A stretch of DNA of 33,820 bases from the NCBI GenBank assembly GCA_900541035.1, contig UQIN01000024.1, forward strand, positions 1 through 33,820, written 5' to 3'. Both the position numbers and the translations under genes were made by a program. This document shows positions 7,491 to 15,036 of the stretch, piece after piece. How positions within the stretch are numbered: position 1 is the first letter of the stretch; the number at the start of each line of letters is the position of its first letter. Source of the DNA: an uncultured Collinsella sp. (GTDB lineage Bacteria > Actinomycetota > Coriobacteriia > Coriobacteriales > Coriobacteriaceae). The notes under the pieces were generated by a model that did no database searches, was not told the DNA's origin, and saw nothing but the letters and a program-made list of their open reading frames with translations.

Positions 7491-8597
7491 ATGTTTGCTG
7501 CCGCGTTCCACACTAGCCGTCACTACATCCTGATTACTGCCATGGCCTGCCTATGCGTTTTGCTGGGCGGGCCTTCTTATGCCGCGGGCGCGGACAGCCT
7601 GTTCATTGCGGGCGCCACGTACTACGAGCCGGGCGCGTCAGGCCCCGGGTGGGCCTGGACCGATGCCGACCATCTGGAGCTTAACGGCTACACGGGCGAG
7701 GCCATCGGCTCCGACGACGACCTGGTGGTGACGCTGACCGGGCAGAACGCTGTTGTCGAGACGAGCGCGCCCGACGTGGACATCTCGCGTTGCGGCATGG
7801 AGGTGTGGGGAAACCTTACGCTTATCGGCTCCGGCTCGCTGACGGCGACGAGTTCGCAATGCGGGATCCATGTGCCCCAGGCGCTGGTGTTCGACGGCTG
7901 CACAGTCGACGCCCGGGCTGACGGGGCCAATGCTGACAGCCAGACGGTGGCAGGCATCCTTGCGTGCGGCCTGACCGTGCGCGGCGGCGGGTGCGTTGTT
8001 GTCTCGGGCGCGGGGGCAGCAACTGGCTTGGACTGTTATGGAGTGCGTCTGCTCGACGAGGGGGCGGGCCTTGGCGCGGATGGCGGGACGCTTGTCGTGG
8101 ATGCGTCCTGGCTGGATGCGTCCGGTACGGATGCCGGCGTTGCCTGCGACCGCGGGTCGCTCGTGACCGCGCGCTTGGTTACGCCTGCTGGCGGGGCCTT
8201 TGGTGATGTTGGCGTGGTTGATGTCGACGGGGCCGTGGCCGCGCATGTGGCGATCGAGCCCGAGGGCGCTATCGACCCGGCGGGGGAGAGCGGAGCGCGC
8301 GATGTGACGGGGGATGGCGGGGCTACCGCCGGCGAGCCTGCTACGAGGCCGGGGGCGGAGGCGACGGATGTACCTGCGGGCGCGACAACCAAGACGACCA
8401 CAGTGGCAACGACAGTGACGACCACGTCGGCAAAGACCACCGTCACAAAGCCCTCAAGGCCCAACGCTTCGACCACAACAACCACCAAACTCCCCAAAAC
8501 CGCCGACAGCCCCTGGATCGCCCCATCCTCGGCACTTTTCCTGCTTGGAACAGCGCCTGCGTGCGCGGTCCTGGGCAGCGCTTCAGTTTGCGTCTAA
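7491..8597 (+). CDS. secreted LPxTG-type cell-wall protein
   Basis: 368 residues from the ATG at 7491 (GGAG at 7482-7485); a GTG at 7452 is less likely. Residues about 9-33 form a signal peptide with a hydrophobic core (ILITAMACLCVLLGG) and a likely cut after PSYA. The next 230 residues are Gly/Ala/Asp/Val-rich with beta-helix-like repeats of the type 'LTLIGSGSLTATSSQCGIHV' and 'LTVRGGGCVVVSGAG', as in bacterial surface proteins with parallel beta-helix folds. A Thr-rich linker (about 290-330) leads to the sortase motif LPKTA at about 334, followed by a hydrophobic segment. The expected basic tail after that segment is missing; the protein ends in ASVCV. A late frameshift may have removed it. 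It is probably displayed on the cell surface; ligand unknown. Confidence 0.85.
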   Translation: MFAAAFHTSRHYILITAMACLCVLLGGPSYAAGADSLFIAGATYYEPGASGPGWAWTDADHLELNGYTGEAIGSDDDLVVTLTGQNAVVETSAPDVDISRCGMEVWGNLTLIGSGSLTATSSQCGIHVPQALVFDGCTVDARADGANADSQTVAGILACGLTVRGGGCVVVSGAGAATGLDCYGVRLLDEGAGLGADGGTLVVDASWLDASGTDAGVACDRGSLVTARLVTPAGGAFGDVGVVDVDGAVAAHVAIEPEGAIDPAGESGARDVTGDGGATAGEPATRPGAEATDVPAGATTKTTTVATTVTTTSAKTTVTKPSRPNASTTTTTKLPKTADSPWIAPSSALFLLGTAPACAVLGSASVCV

Positions 8598-9083
8598 CGA
8601 GGGTCGGCTCATTGTTAGGGATGCGGGGTGAAGATACACTCGCCGCCATCAATCGTGTCCGCGGCTCTTGCAGGCAGATGGCGAACACCAGTCGCATCCC
8701 TCTAACGTTCGCCCCCGAGGCGACCCTAAAACTCGAAGGTTTTGACGTCAGTAGATTCCCCGGCACAGCAAGTCAAATATTTATGCCCGGATAAAAAACC
8801 AGGCGGAACCGCTTTCGCAACTCCGCCTTACAAAACCCAAGAGTTTTGCTGTCTATATTCTTTATGGCAAATCATAACCAGCTGTCAATCAATCTCGTGA
8901 GAAAAGCCAGGGATGAACGGACGGTCGTTTTTAGAGATAAGACAGCCAGTCGTTTTATCCGTTAATGGAGAGCTGGTGCGATTCAGCGAGTTGTTGTTCG
9001 CAAAAATATTCAATAACTGGTATTCTTAGTCGATATCGAATCTGGTCTGCCAATTGACTTCCAGATACCACGGAAGCACCAAA
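8598..9083. other. intergenic region with one minus-strand terminator, no supported gene
   Basis: About 485 bp. Short frames on both strands near 8560-8790 lack ribosome sites and recognisable products. The only clear structure is the hairpin at 8801-8828. The last 100 bp presumably hold the methyltransferase promoter; TATTCT at 9021-9026 is a possible -10 box, without a convincing -35. Confidence 0.4.
8791..8828 (-). terminator. orphan minus-strand hairpin terminator
   Basis: AGGCGGA at 8801-8807 pairs with TCCGCCT at 8822-8828. On the minus strand the stem is followed by GGTTTTTTAT (8791-8800), a good intrinsic-terminator tail. On the plus strand there is no T run. No minus-strand gene is visible immediately upstream of it. 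Confidence 0.55.
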
Positions 9084-10184
9084 ATGCGACGCAAGCTAGG
9101 GGTCGACATAGACGCGAGAGCTAACATATCCAAGAACAATGACGGCCCCACCATCGGGGCTGTTGACCTTTTCTGCGGAATTGGCGGGCTCACTTACGGC
9201 CTCCGCGCCAGTGGCATTGATGTTGTTGCCGGCTATGATCTCGATGATTCCTGTAAGTACGCCTATGAGGCGAACAACGGCGAGGGCACCTTCGTCTGCA
9301 AGAACGTGGGTGATGTCACGGGCGAGGAGATTAAGGGTCGTCTCAAGGACTTTGACATCAAAGTACTCGTCGGTTGCGCACCATGTCAGCCTTTCTCGAC
9401 GCACCGCAAGGACAAGAAGCATCGCGAGCGTCACAAGGACTGGGGGCTTCTTGCGCAGTTCGGTCGGCTCGCCAGAGAGGCCATGCCGGACTATATCTCC
9501 ATGGAGAACGTGCCAGAGCTTGCGAAAGAGAGTATTTTCACGGACTTCATAGCAACATTGGAAGAGTTGGACTACGAGGTCACATATCGTGTGGTCAAGG
9601 CTGAAGAATATGGGGTACCGCAGCATCGGCGGCGTTTGCTTTTGCTCGCGTCAAAGGAGGGCACTATTGATTTAATCGCCCCTACCTGCAATGAGGGACA
9701 CGTTGTCACGGTTAGGGAAGCAATCGGCAAACTTCCGCCCGTTAAGGCTGGCGGCTTCTGCAAAGGCGATCCCTTGCAGACTGCATCTGCGCTTTCCAAT
9801 CTCAATCTTCGCCGCATCAAGGCATCAATACCAAACGGAACGTGGCGCGACTGGCCAGAAGACTTAAGGCTTGACTGCCACAAGAAGACGAGCGGTCAAA
9901 CTTATCCGTCCGTATACGGACGGATGGCATGGGACGAGACATCGCCGACCATTACAACTCAGTTCTACATGTATGGTACGGGCCGTTTCGGACATCCCGA
10001 ACAAGACCGTGCGCTCACATTGCGCGAGGGTGCAATCTTGCAGAGCTTCCCTAAAGGCTACGTGTTCACGCGTCCTGGTGAGAAAATCAGTCGTAAGGCC
10101 ATAGCGCGCCATATTGGTAATGCTGTGCCACCCAAGCTTGGCGAAGCTGTAGGTAGGAGTATTATTGCTGCTTGCGCGGGTTAG
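9084..10184 (+). CDS. DNA (cytosine-5) methyltransferase, Dcm type
   Basis: 366 residues from the ATG at 9084, chosen over a TTG at 9054 because GGAAG lies seven bases before it. The enzyme transfers a methyl group from S-adenosylmethionine to carbon 5 of cytosine in a specific site. Motif I is DLFCGIGGL (about 28-36), motif IV is GCAPCQPFS with catalytic Cys101, motif VI is MENVPE (about 140-145), motif VIII is QHRRRLLLLA (about 180-189), and motif X is RHIGNAVPP near residue 345. The region between VIII and IX should be the target recognition domain; the site cannot be read from sequence. Its stop overlaps by 4 nt with the stop of the opposing HEPN gene, marking a compact cassette. It would protect host DNA if the partner genes form a restriction or defence component. 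Confidence 0.95.
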   Translation: MRRKLGVDIDARANISKNNDGPTIGAVDLFCGIGGLTYGLRASGIDVVAGYDLDDSCKYAYEANNGEGTFVCKNVGDVTGEEIKGRLKDFDIKVLVGCAPCQPFSTHRKDKKHRERHKDWGLLAQFGRLAREAMPDYISMENVPELAKESIFTDFIATLEELDYEVTYRVVKAEEYGVPQHRRRLLLLASKEGTIDLIAPTCNEGHVVTVREAIGKLPPVKAGGFCKGDPLQTASALSNLNLRRIKASIPNGTWRDWPEDLRLDCHKKTSGQTYPSVYGRMAWDETSPTITTQFYMYGTGRFGHPEQDRALTLREGAILQSFPKGYVFTRPGEKISRKAIARHIGNAVPPKLGEAVGRSIIAACAG

Positions 10185-10975
10185 ACAGCAATTTGAGAAA
10201 CTTGATTGGCTTTGTAGACGCCTAAATCCAAGTAGTCAATGACGTCTTTTCGGAGCTGCATCAAAAATGAATCGACGCGATCGATTAAGCCAGTCAACTC
10301 GGATGTTGTAACTTGGTTACTAGCATCAGCGAAAGAAACCGAGCCGTGAGCTAAATCGTTTCGTCGGTCTTTTATATCCCTGAGTTCATCAGCTCTGAAC
10401 TTGGCATCCGCAGTGTGAACCGATACGCCATGGTCATCAAAAAGCTTCAGGATTTTTTCGCCGTCCAGATTGCCACCGGAAATGGTCTTGTGGGTATCCA
10501 GTCTCAACGTCTTATTTACGATGACCTCATCAAGCAGTTGTTTACTAATGCGCACGGCGGTTTCGTTGCTGGCATTGGGGTCGCTAAGTGTGCGCATCCG
10601 TGTGCGGTGCCAAAGCGTACGAAGCTTTTCGGAAACATCCGCATACCCACAGTTCTCGTCTTTCAGCCGATCATAAATCGCCCTTATCAAACTTGTCACA
10701 GTGAATTCAATGATATTGTAAATCATGATTTTTACATTAGAGCGTATAACGCTGGAAGCCAGGGTAACTTCAGGTGTCGGCGAAGGTAAGCCATCTTGAT
10801 TGGCCCTCTCTGCAATAGCGCGCGCCTTTGCCATCACAGAATCATAGTCGTATCCATCGCCGGCGCCCTGGTCAAGAAAATCAAGTAATGTAGCAAGAGT
10901 TACCATGCTTCGCGTTTCTTCAAGTCGCTCTCGATAGACCTGTTCGTATCCCAATTCAATGTCATTGTCATTCAT
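10181..10975 (-). CDS. HEPN-domain protein, MAE_28990/MAE_18760-like
   Basis: 264 residues from the ATG at 10975; a TTG at 11008 lies inside the upstream gene and is less likely. The C-terminal half carries the HEPN signature RRNDLAHG, with Arg205 and His210 in an Rx4H arrangement. This matches the catalytic motif of many HEPN RNases found in toxin and defence modules. The N-terminal half is helical, with a segment (SNVKIMIYNIIEFTVTSL) typical of the MAE_28990 HEPN group as I recall it. It starts 4 bp after the DUF262 gene, so the two are co-translated. Within the cassette it is the likeliest effector, perhaps an RNase, with DUF262 as partner. The activity is inferred, not shown. Confidence 0.85.
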   Translation of the reverse strand: MNDNDIELGYEQVYRERLEETRSMVTLATLLDFLDQGAGDGYDYDSVMAKARAIAERANQDGLPSPTPEVTLASSVIRSNVKIMIYNIIEFTVTSLIRAIYDRLKDENCGYADVSEKLRTLWHRTRMRTLSDPNASNETAVRISKQLLDEVIVNKTLRLDTHKTISGGNLDGEKILKLFDDHGVSVHTADAKFRADELRDIKDRRNDLAHGSVSFADASNQVTTSELTGLIDRVDSFLMQLRKDVIDYLDLGVYKANQVSQIAV

Positions 10976-10979
10976 GCTG

Positions 10980-12038
10980 TTACCAATCCCCAAGCAGCCT
11001 ATTTGCAACGTAGTCTATGCGAGCTTTCAGCTTGGCTTTCACATTGGCCGAATCGGATCGAACGAGACCCAGGAACTCTTCAGCGTTAACCCATGACATG
11101 TCCTGTGTAGGCAAATTCTGATTCTGCGATAAAGCGACTGCTACACCAACCGCTATCGCCTCGAACCTGGCATGTGGAGTTGATTTGCCTGTTGGCGATT
11201 TTCTGAACCCGAGTGACCCAAGGGATTCGTTTACGTACGTAAGCATATTGATAAAGCGGTCAGCATATTGCTGGCTTAAGTCGCTCTGAGCATCGAACCG
11301 CTTATTCATGGATTGCGTATAGCTGTCAAGATAGTTTGCCACGCGATCACGATAGCCATCAAAATTGGGATAGCCGTCGTAGTAAGCGAAAAACCTGGTA
11401 ACAAGCTCCATGTCTTCGTAGTGTTTACGAGCCGTCTCGCTCAATGGAGCGAGTTCTCCAAAGAGGGAGTTTTGAGAAAGGCTCTTCACAAGGTCGCTGA
11501 ATCCACCATCCATAGAGCCGCGTCTAATCTCTTGAGAGCGAAGCTGTTTGCCTGAAGAATTGATGCGGCGGAATATCTCTTGCCGAACCTCAACGGTTGT
11601 GCCTTCTTCAAGATACACAACACGAAAACTTGCATTGGAAAACCTTCTCTGCACTTCTATCGGCAGTTCCGAAAATGTCTTGCCGTTGACCGACGTCAGG
11701 ATCTTCAAGTCCGCAAGCTTCAGGTCGTCGTTAACAAAGTTGACCAGCGCGTTCATTCGCTGTGCTCCGTCTACGATTTCTGTTCGCCCATCATCTGTGT
11801 CCGCAAAGAACATATACGGGATTGGAAGCCCGATAAGAACCGACTCGATAAAATAGCTGCAGTCTTTATCGGTCCACACAAAGTTGCGCTGATATTCAAA
11901 GGGTATGAAGAAGTCTTCTTCTTTGAATTTGTCAATCAGGTATTCGGCTACATATTCGCGAGTGCTGAAGCGCACTTCTTGCTTCTTTTCACGTATTTGC
12001 TCGGCGATTTCAGTTACCACATCTGCGTTATTGCTCAT
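10980..12038 (-). CDS. DUF262 family protein (ParB/Srx-like NTPase/nuclease fold)
   Basis: 352 residues, ATG at 12038 with GAGGTG seven bases upstream. DUF262 motifs are clear: IPFEYQRNFVW (about 45-55), EIVDGAQRMNAL (about 87-98, the family's 'DG.QR' motif with Ala) and FRRINSSGKQLRSQEIRRG (about 156-174). The same domain forms the N-terminal half of GmrS/GmrD modification-dependent restriction enzymes, where it binds and hydrolyses nucleotides. Here it lacks the DUF1524 HNH nuclease half, and the HEPN protein encoded directly downstream may replace it. The gene pair faces the cytosine methyltransferase tail to tail. It may sense modification status or foreign DNA; this is inference. Confidence 0.9.
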   Translation of the reverse strand: MSNNADVVTEIAEQIREKKQEVRFSTREYVAEYLIDKFKEEDFFIPFEYQRNFVWTDKDCSYFIESVLIGLPIPYMFFADTDDGRTEIVDGAQRMNALVNFVNDDLKLADLKILTSVNGKTFSELPIEVQRRFSNASFRVVYLEEGTTVEVRQEIFRRINSSGKQLRSQEIRRGSMDGGFSDLVKSLSQNSLFGELAPLSETARKHYEDMELVTRFFAYYDGYPNFDGYRDRVANYLDSYTQSMNKRFDAQSDLSQQYADRFINMLTYVNESLGSLGFRKSPTGKSTPHARFEAIAVGVAVALSQNQNLPTQDMSWVNAEEFLGLVRSDSANVKAKLKARIDYVANRLLGDW

Positions 12039-12099
12039 ACGATGACACCTCAGGCTTTCGTATACAACAGGTCATAATACACGTCCAGTAAGCCGTGCA

Positions 12100-12545
12100 A
12101 TTTTTTGACCCCATGATACCAGTCATTGGTTGGGGGATGAGGACAAATAGTTGGACCGAATCGGTCCGGTTGGGTTGGAATGGGAAGGGATAATTGGAAT
12201 AAATTTTAAGCTTCTTTATGTGCATCTTCGCTCGTAATCCACGGGGGAATCGTAATCGAGCGCCGAGTGCATACGGACCGTGTTGTAGTACAGCTCGATG
12301 TGCTTGAAGATGCCTTGTGCAGCTTCCTCCCTCGTTTTGTAATCCTTCCACTCCACCGGCTCTCTTCAGCGTCTTTAAAAACGATTCCGCCGCTGTGTTG
12401 TTCGGTGGCGTGCCGGGCCTCGACACGGACCGAACGACGCTATGGGAGCCCGCGCGGCCTCGGAAAGCCCTTGAGGCGTGTTGGGTGCCCTGGTCGTCAT
12501 GGAACGCGGGACTCTCGTTGCTCGGGGGGGGTGCACCCACGAATT
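12100..12545 (-). pseudogene. IS3-family transposase remnant (C-terminal end of OrfB)
   Basis: Read on the minus strand, the end of an integrase-type transposase is visible. An HDDQGTQHASRAFRG stretch (from the family's 'HSDQG.QY'), SRPGTPPNNTAAESF and LKTLKR follow in one frame. A frameshift near 12365 leads to VEWKDYKTREEAAQGIFKH and YYNTVRMHSALDYDSPVDY, ending at the TAA at 12216-12218. The rest of orfB and all of orfA are missing. The sequence at 12100-12160 (on the minus strand GTCCAACTATTTGTCCTCAT) resembles the terminal repeat of IS150-group elements, so the 3' end of the element is probably kept. The run of eight or more G at about 12524 may mark another slip. Confidence 0.75.
12153..12167. 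repeat. 15-nt palindrome near the IS3 remnant end
   Basis: GGACCGA, one central A, then TCGGTCC, a perfect 7-bp inverted repeat. It lies just inside the putative terminal repeat of the IS3-family remnant and upstream of the DUF262 operon start. It could belong to the element or act as an operator. It cannot be distinguished here. Confidence 0.4.
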
Positions 12546-12567
12546 TAAAATCGAGGGCAAAAAGTTC

Positions 12568-12597
12568 TTGGTAAACCACGCGCGGCTATGTTAGTAT
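12568..12597 (+). promoter_or_regulatory. probable promoter of tRNA-Val
   Basis: TTGGTA at 12568-12573 and TAGTAT at 12592-12597 are separated by 18 bp. Each matches four of six consensus bases. The start site would fall about 12 to 15 bp before the tRNA. Confidence 0.45.
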
Positions 12598-12617
12598 CTC
12601 TTTTGCCGAAAGGCGAC

Positions 12618-12692
12618 GGGCGATTGGCTCAGGGGTAGAGCATATCCTTCACACGGATGGGGTCACAAGTTCGAATCTTGTATCGCCCACCA
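12618..12692 (+). tRNA. tRNA-Val (anticodon CAC)
   Basis: The acceptor arm GGGCGAT (12618-12624) pairs with ATCGCCC (12682-12688). The D stem GCTC/GAGC, an anticodon stem around TTCACAC and the T stem ACAAG/CTTGT are all formed. The anticodon is CAC, reading GUG valine codons. Discriminator A is followed by an encoded CCA (12690-12692). It borders the accessory region and the IS3 remnant ends just upstream, so it may serve as an insertion landmark. Confidence 0.93.
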
Positions 12693-12702
12693 TCTAAAGC
12701 GC

Positions 12703-12739
12703 AGGTCAGAGGTGTTTAGCCTCTGGCCTTTTTCTTTTT
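12703..12739 (+). terminator. tRNA-Val terminator
   Basis: GGTCAGAGG (12704-12712) pairs with CCTCTGGCC (12720-12728), with a seven-base loop followed by TTTTTCTTTTT. A strong intrinsic terminator 10 bp after the tRNA. Confidence 0.9.
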
Positions 12740-13073
12740 GACACCAGGGTGACACCAAAAATAAATCATAGTCGTCTAAGGCGTAATTTTATATCACAAC
12801 TATTTTGCTGACGTCATTGCGCGTTTTGCATAAAACGCATGCGTATTATCATTGAATTCCCCATGTGATTCATGCGCAAGTGTGGAGACAGGGACCACAC
12901 GCCCAGAGCTCCTTCCAGCGGATTTCTATCATACGTGGGATTTTCGACAGAACTCGTCAAGCTATTGGTCAGCGTTTGGTCAGCTTCCGGTACTTACCCG
13001 CATGATGCCCCAGTAGATAATCGGCGATGTCCGCAATCCGCGCGGTCAATGGCCGATACCAGGGGAGACGCAA
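12740..13073. other. intergenic region with a palindrome, no supported gene
   Basis: About 330 bp upstream of the nuclease-fold gene. A GCGTTTT/AAAACGC inverted repeat sits at 12821-12838 around GCAT, in a block beginning CAGGGTGACACCAAAAAT (12745-12762). Parts of this block recur downstream of tRNA-Pro at 33126-33186. It may contain the promoter and operator of the gene at 13074; no clear -10/-35 pair is seen. Confidence 0.4.
12821..12838. repeat. 18-nt palindrome upstream of the nuclease-fold gene
   Basis: GCGTTTT at 12821-12827 and AAAACGC at 12832-12838 form a perfect 7-bp inverted repeat around GCAT. Its symmetry and size suit a dimeric regulator site. Alternatively it is part of a repeat associated with tRNA 3' flanks, since TGCGCGTTTTGCA recurs at 33174-33186. 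Confidence 0.45.
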
Positions 13074-14228
13074 ATGGACGAAATCGTCTGCGCAAACACC
13101 GCATTCCGCTACTGGCGCTGCCCACCGCAGGTGCGCGATCTCTACCCGCGCCTGCCCAACTCCGAAGACGGCTGGCGAGCCCTATCTCAATCGCCCTTTG
13201 TAGTCGACGTCCTCAAGACGCCAGTCATCACAGCAGCATCAACACGAAGCAACCTGCATTCCGAGACAAGGCGGACCATCCGATGGAACAGCGCCTATAC
13301 AGAGAAGGTTTCCATCGACACGGGTATGGGCTTTAGCGTCACCGACCCTCTTAACACGCTATTCACCATGACTCGAAACGTTTCTTCATGCGATCTCGTT
13401 CTGGCTATGTACGAGTTTTGCGGATGGTTCTCTGTTTTTAAACCATCGGCCGCTGTCGACATGGCACTTGAACAGGCAAATTCAGAAGAAGAGCATTACA
13501 CCACAGAGAGTCTGTTTGAACTAGACGAAACCCAAGACGAGGCCCCGTGGAAGCGAGTCTATGCTCGGGTACACCAGAAGGACAGAGAGAATAATCAAAG
13601 TGGACAGCAGGATGATGGATCAGGAAATAAAGCTAACGGTAGGGGCACATCGCTCTGGATGAGAAAGCCTCTAATTGAAATAGAAGAACTTCACAAATTT
13701 GCAGCGAAGGTTAAGGGCGAGATGTGGGGAAAGCAATTCTACGAAGCCACGCAGCAGGTAATGGGTATTGCGGCATCCCCGCTAGAAGTTGCTGGAATCA
13801 TGTTGCTAAGTCATCCGAGGCGTGCCGGCGGAGCGGAGTTTAAGAACATATACGTCAACGACTTAACACCGCTGTCGAATTCAGCTCGGATAATCGCAGG
13901 TCAGAAAAACTGTTACGGCGATATCGTCATCGTAAACCCAATAACAATGAAGGCTGTGATTATCGAACTTCAAGGGGAGGTTATCCATGGATCGGGCGCC
14001 GTGCTTGACCACGATGCCACACGAATGACAGCATTGCAAAGCATGGGATACGACGTATTTCTTGTAACCCATGACATGCTCAATAATCACGATCAGCTTG
14101 ATGCCATCATTCACAGCGTGTGTGAGCGATTGGAGTTGCGCTACAAACCAAAAACTGAAGCGATGAGATGCGCTGAGACCAGATTGCGGGCCAACGTTCT
14201 GTGCAATTGGCTTGTTATTGGTAAGTAA
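13074..14228 (+). CDS. putative DUF559/Vsr-like nuclease-fold protein
   Basis: 384 residues from the ATG at 13074, preceded by GGGGAGA. The C-terminal part (about 235-335) has the layout of DUF559 and very-short-patch-repair-like PD-(D/E)xK nucleases. It shows a helix with SPLE (Glu238), then an NDLTPL segment, CYGDIVIV with Asp283, AVIIELQGE with Glu298-Leu-Gln300 in the ExQ position, and a late GYDVFLVTHDM strand. The N-terminal 130 residues (YWRCPPQVRDLYP, then NTLFTMTRN and LAMYEFCGWFS) resemble a domain common in Coriobacteriia proteins of this build, of unknown function. A hydrophilic, low-complexity linker (about 165-195) joins the two. It stands alone beside tRNA-Val, outside the conserved block. 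A defence or recombination role is possible; activity is untested. Confidence 0.7.
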   Translation: MDEIVCANTAFRYWRCPPQVRDLYPRLPNSEDGWRALSQSPFVVDVLKTPVITAASTRSNLHSETRRTIRWNSAYTEKVSIDTGMGFSVTDPLNTLFTMTRNVSSCDLVLAMYEFCGWFSVFKPSAAVDMALEQANSEEEHYTTESLFELDETQDEAPWKRVYARVHQKDRENNQSGQQDDGSGNKANGRGTSLWMRKPLIEIEELHKFAAKVKGEMWGKQFYEATQQVMGIAASPLEVAGIMLLSHPRRAGGAEFKNIYVNDLTPLSNSARIIAGQKNCYGDIVIVNPITMKAVIIELQGEVIHGSGAVLDHDATRMTALQSMGYDVFLVTHDMLNNHDQLDAIIHSVCERLELRYKPKTEAMRCAETRLRANVLCNWLVIGK

Positions 14229-14294
14229 TAATGCCCAAATGAGCGTTTCTAATACTTTATATGCTGCCAGTAATTAAGTGCCATTTCAAAACCA

Positions 14295-14432
14295 TGCCGG
14301 TTTACTACGTTGGATTGAGGGTGGCTGAGCACACCGAATTCGCCGCTCGTAAAACCGCAGGTAGATTGCCTGCCATTTTTGTGAAAATAGGCGTGAGGTC
14401 GAAAATCCGGGAATCGGCGTAGTAAATCGGTC
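14295..14432. repeat. 138-bp inverted-end repeat element, copy 1
   Basis: Starts with TGCCGGTTTACTACG (14295-14309) and ends with CGTAGTAAATCGGTC (14418-14432). The ends match the perfect inverted ends of copy 2 except for two bases at the right end. Inside, AAAACCGCAGGTAG is shared with copy 2. The length is identical to copy 2 (138 bp). No gene is present. It resembles a miniature transposable or palindromic intergenic element. Confidence 0.8.
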
Positions 14433-14712
14433 TGTTTATGAAGCGACCAGCTGGGGCGAGCTACGCACGGTTCCGCAAATTGGCCCTAAGGTGTGCTGAG
14501 GGGCTCAGGCCCCCGGAAGCACCGCGGATCGCTTTGGTCTGGCCGACGGCATCTGGGGCGACATGCCGAGCCCCGGGAAGGAAAGCGGCGGGCTTGCCGT
14601 CACCCGCGGGGCGCGCCCCGCGGGCTATTTCGGGCATCGTGTGTCTCTTCGGCCTCATGCCCGTTCCACGCGCCGGGTTCCACGCGCCGCAGAATATTTT
14701 CCAAAATTGTCC
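14433..14712. other. GC-rich intergenic spacer before tRNA-Ala copy 1
   Basis: Between repeat copy 1 and the tRNA promoter. The open frames here arise from GC richness and overlap structured DNA, and none has a credible product. A CCCGCGGGGCGCGCCCCGCGGG inverted block near 14610-14633 may form a strong hairpin. Confidence 0.4.
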
Positions 14713-14741
14713 TTGCATCGGCGGGGGAGTTCCCGTATAGT
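14713..14741 (+). promoter_or_regulatory. promoter of tRNA-Ala copy 1
   Basis: TTGCAT (14713-14718) and TATAGT (14736-14741) are separated by exactly 17 bp, a sigma-70-type promoter. The whole promoter is repeated base for base before copy 2. Confidence 0.85.
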
Positions 14742-14753
14742 ACTTCTTTGCAC

Positions 14754-14826
14754 GGGGGCGTAGCTCAGCTGGGAGAGCGCTTGACTGGCAGTCAAGAGGT
14801 CAGGGGTTCGATCCCCCTCGTCTCCA
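14754..14826 (+). tRNA. tRNA-Ala (anticodon GGC), copy 1
   Basis: 73 nt. The acceptor GGGGGCG pairs with CGTCTCC with two G-U pairs. The D stem GCTC/GAGC, anticodon stem CTTGA/TCAAG around CTGGCAG, and the T stem form normally. Anticodon GGC reads GCC and GCU alanine codons. The discriminator A is followed by CCC, so CCA must be added after transcription. The tRNA is identical in sequence to copy 2 at 15665-15737. Confidence 0.95.
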
Positions 14827-14842
14827 CCCGAGCATTGAATTA

Positions 14843-14870
14843 GGCTCCAACGCAAGTTGGGGCCTTTTTT
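14843..14870 (+). terminator. terminator of tRNA-Ala copy 1
   Basis: GGCTCCAAC and GTTGGGGCC pair over nine positions with a tight loop, followed by TTTTTT. It differs from the copy 2 terminator by a single loop base. Confidence 0.92.
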
Positions 14871-14996
14871 CTTATCTAACGATTGACGCCATGTGTTGGT
14901 TGGGTGGCATCTTGGCGACATACCCATTGTTAATTACGAATATGAATGTTAAAAACTTTACATCTCTGGATGGCAAAGCTAGTTTGCAGCGCTAAT

Positions 14997-15027
14997 AACA
15001 AAGAGGCCGGGCGTAATGCCCAGCCTC
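14997..15027 (-). terminator. terminator of the minus-strand CAU tRNA
   Basis: GAGGCCGGGC at 15003-15012 pairs with GCCCAGCCTC at 15018-15027 (one G-U-type mismatch). On the minus strand it is followed by TTTGTTA. It sits 10 bp after the 3' end of the tRNA at 15040-15112. Confidence 0.8.
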
Positions 15028-15036
15028 AAAATACTC

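Noticed and set aside
12740..13073. A CRISPR-like or phage attachment array after tRNA-Val
   Set aside because: There are no regularly spaced repeats, and no integrase gene or second copy of the tRNA end was found in the window.
14438..14843. Several short plus and minus frames around tRNA-Ala copy 1
   Set aside because: They run through the repeat, promoter, tRNA and terminator, and give Arg/Pro-rich products without ribosome sites.
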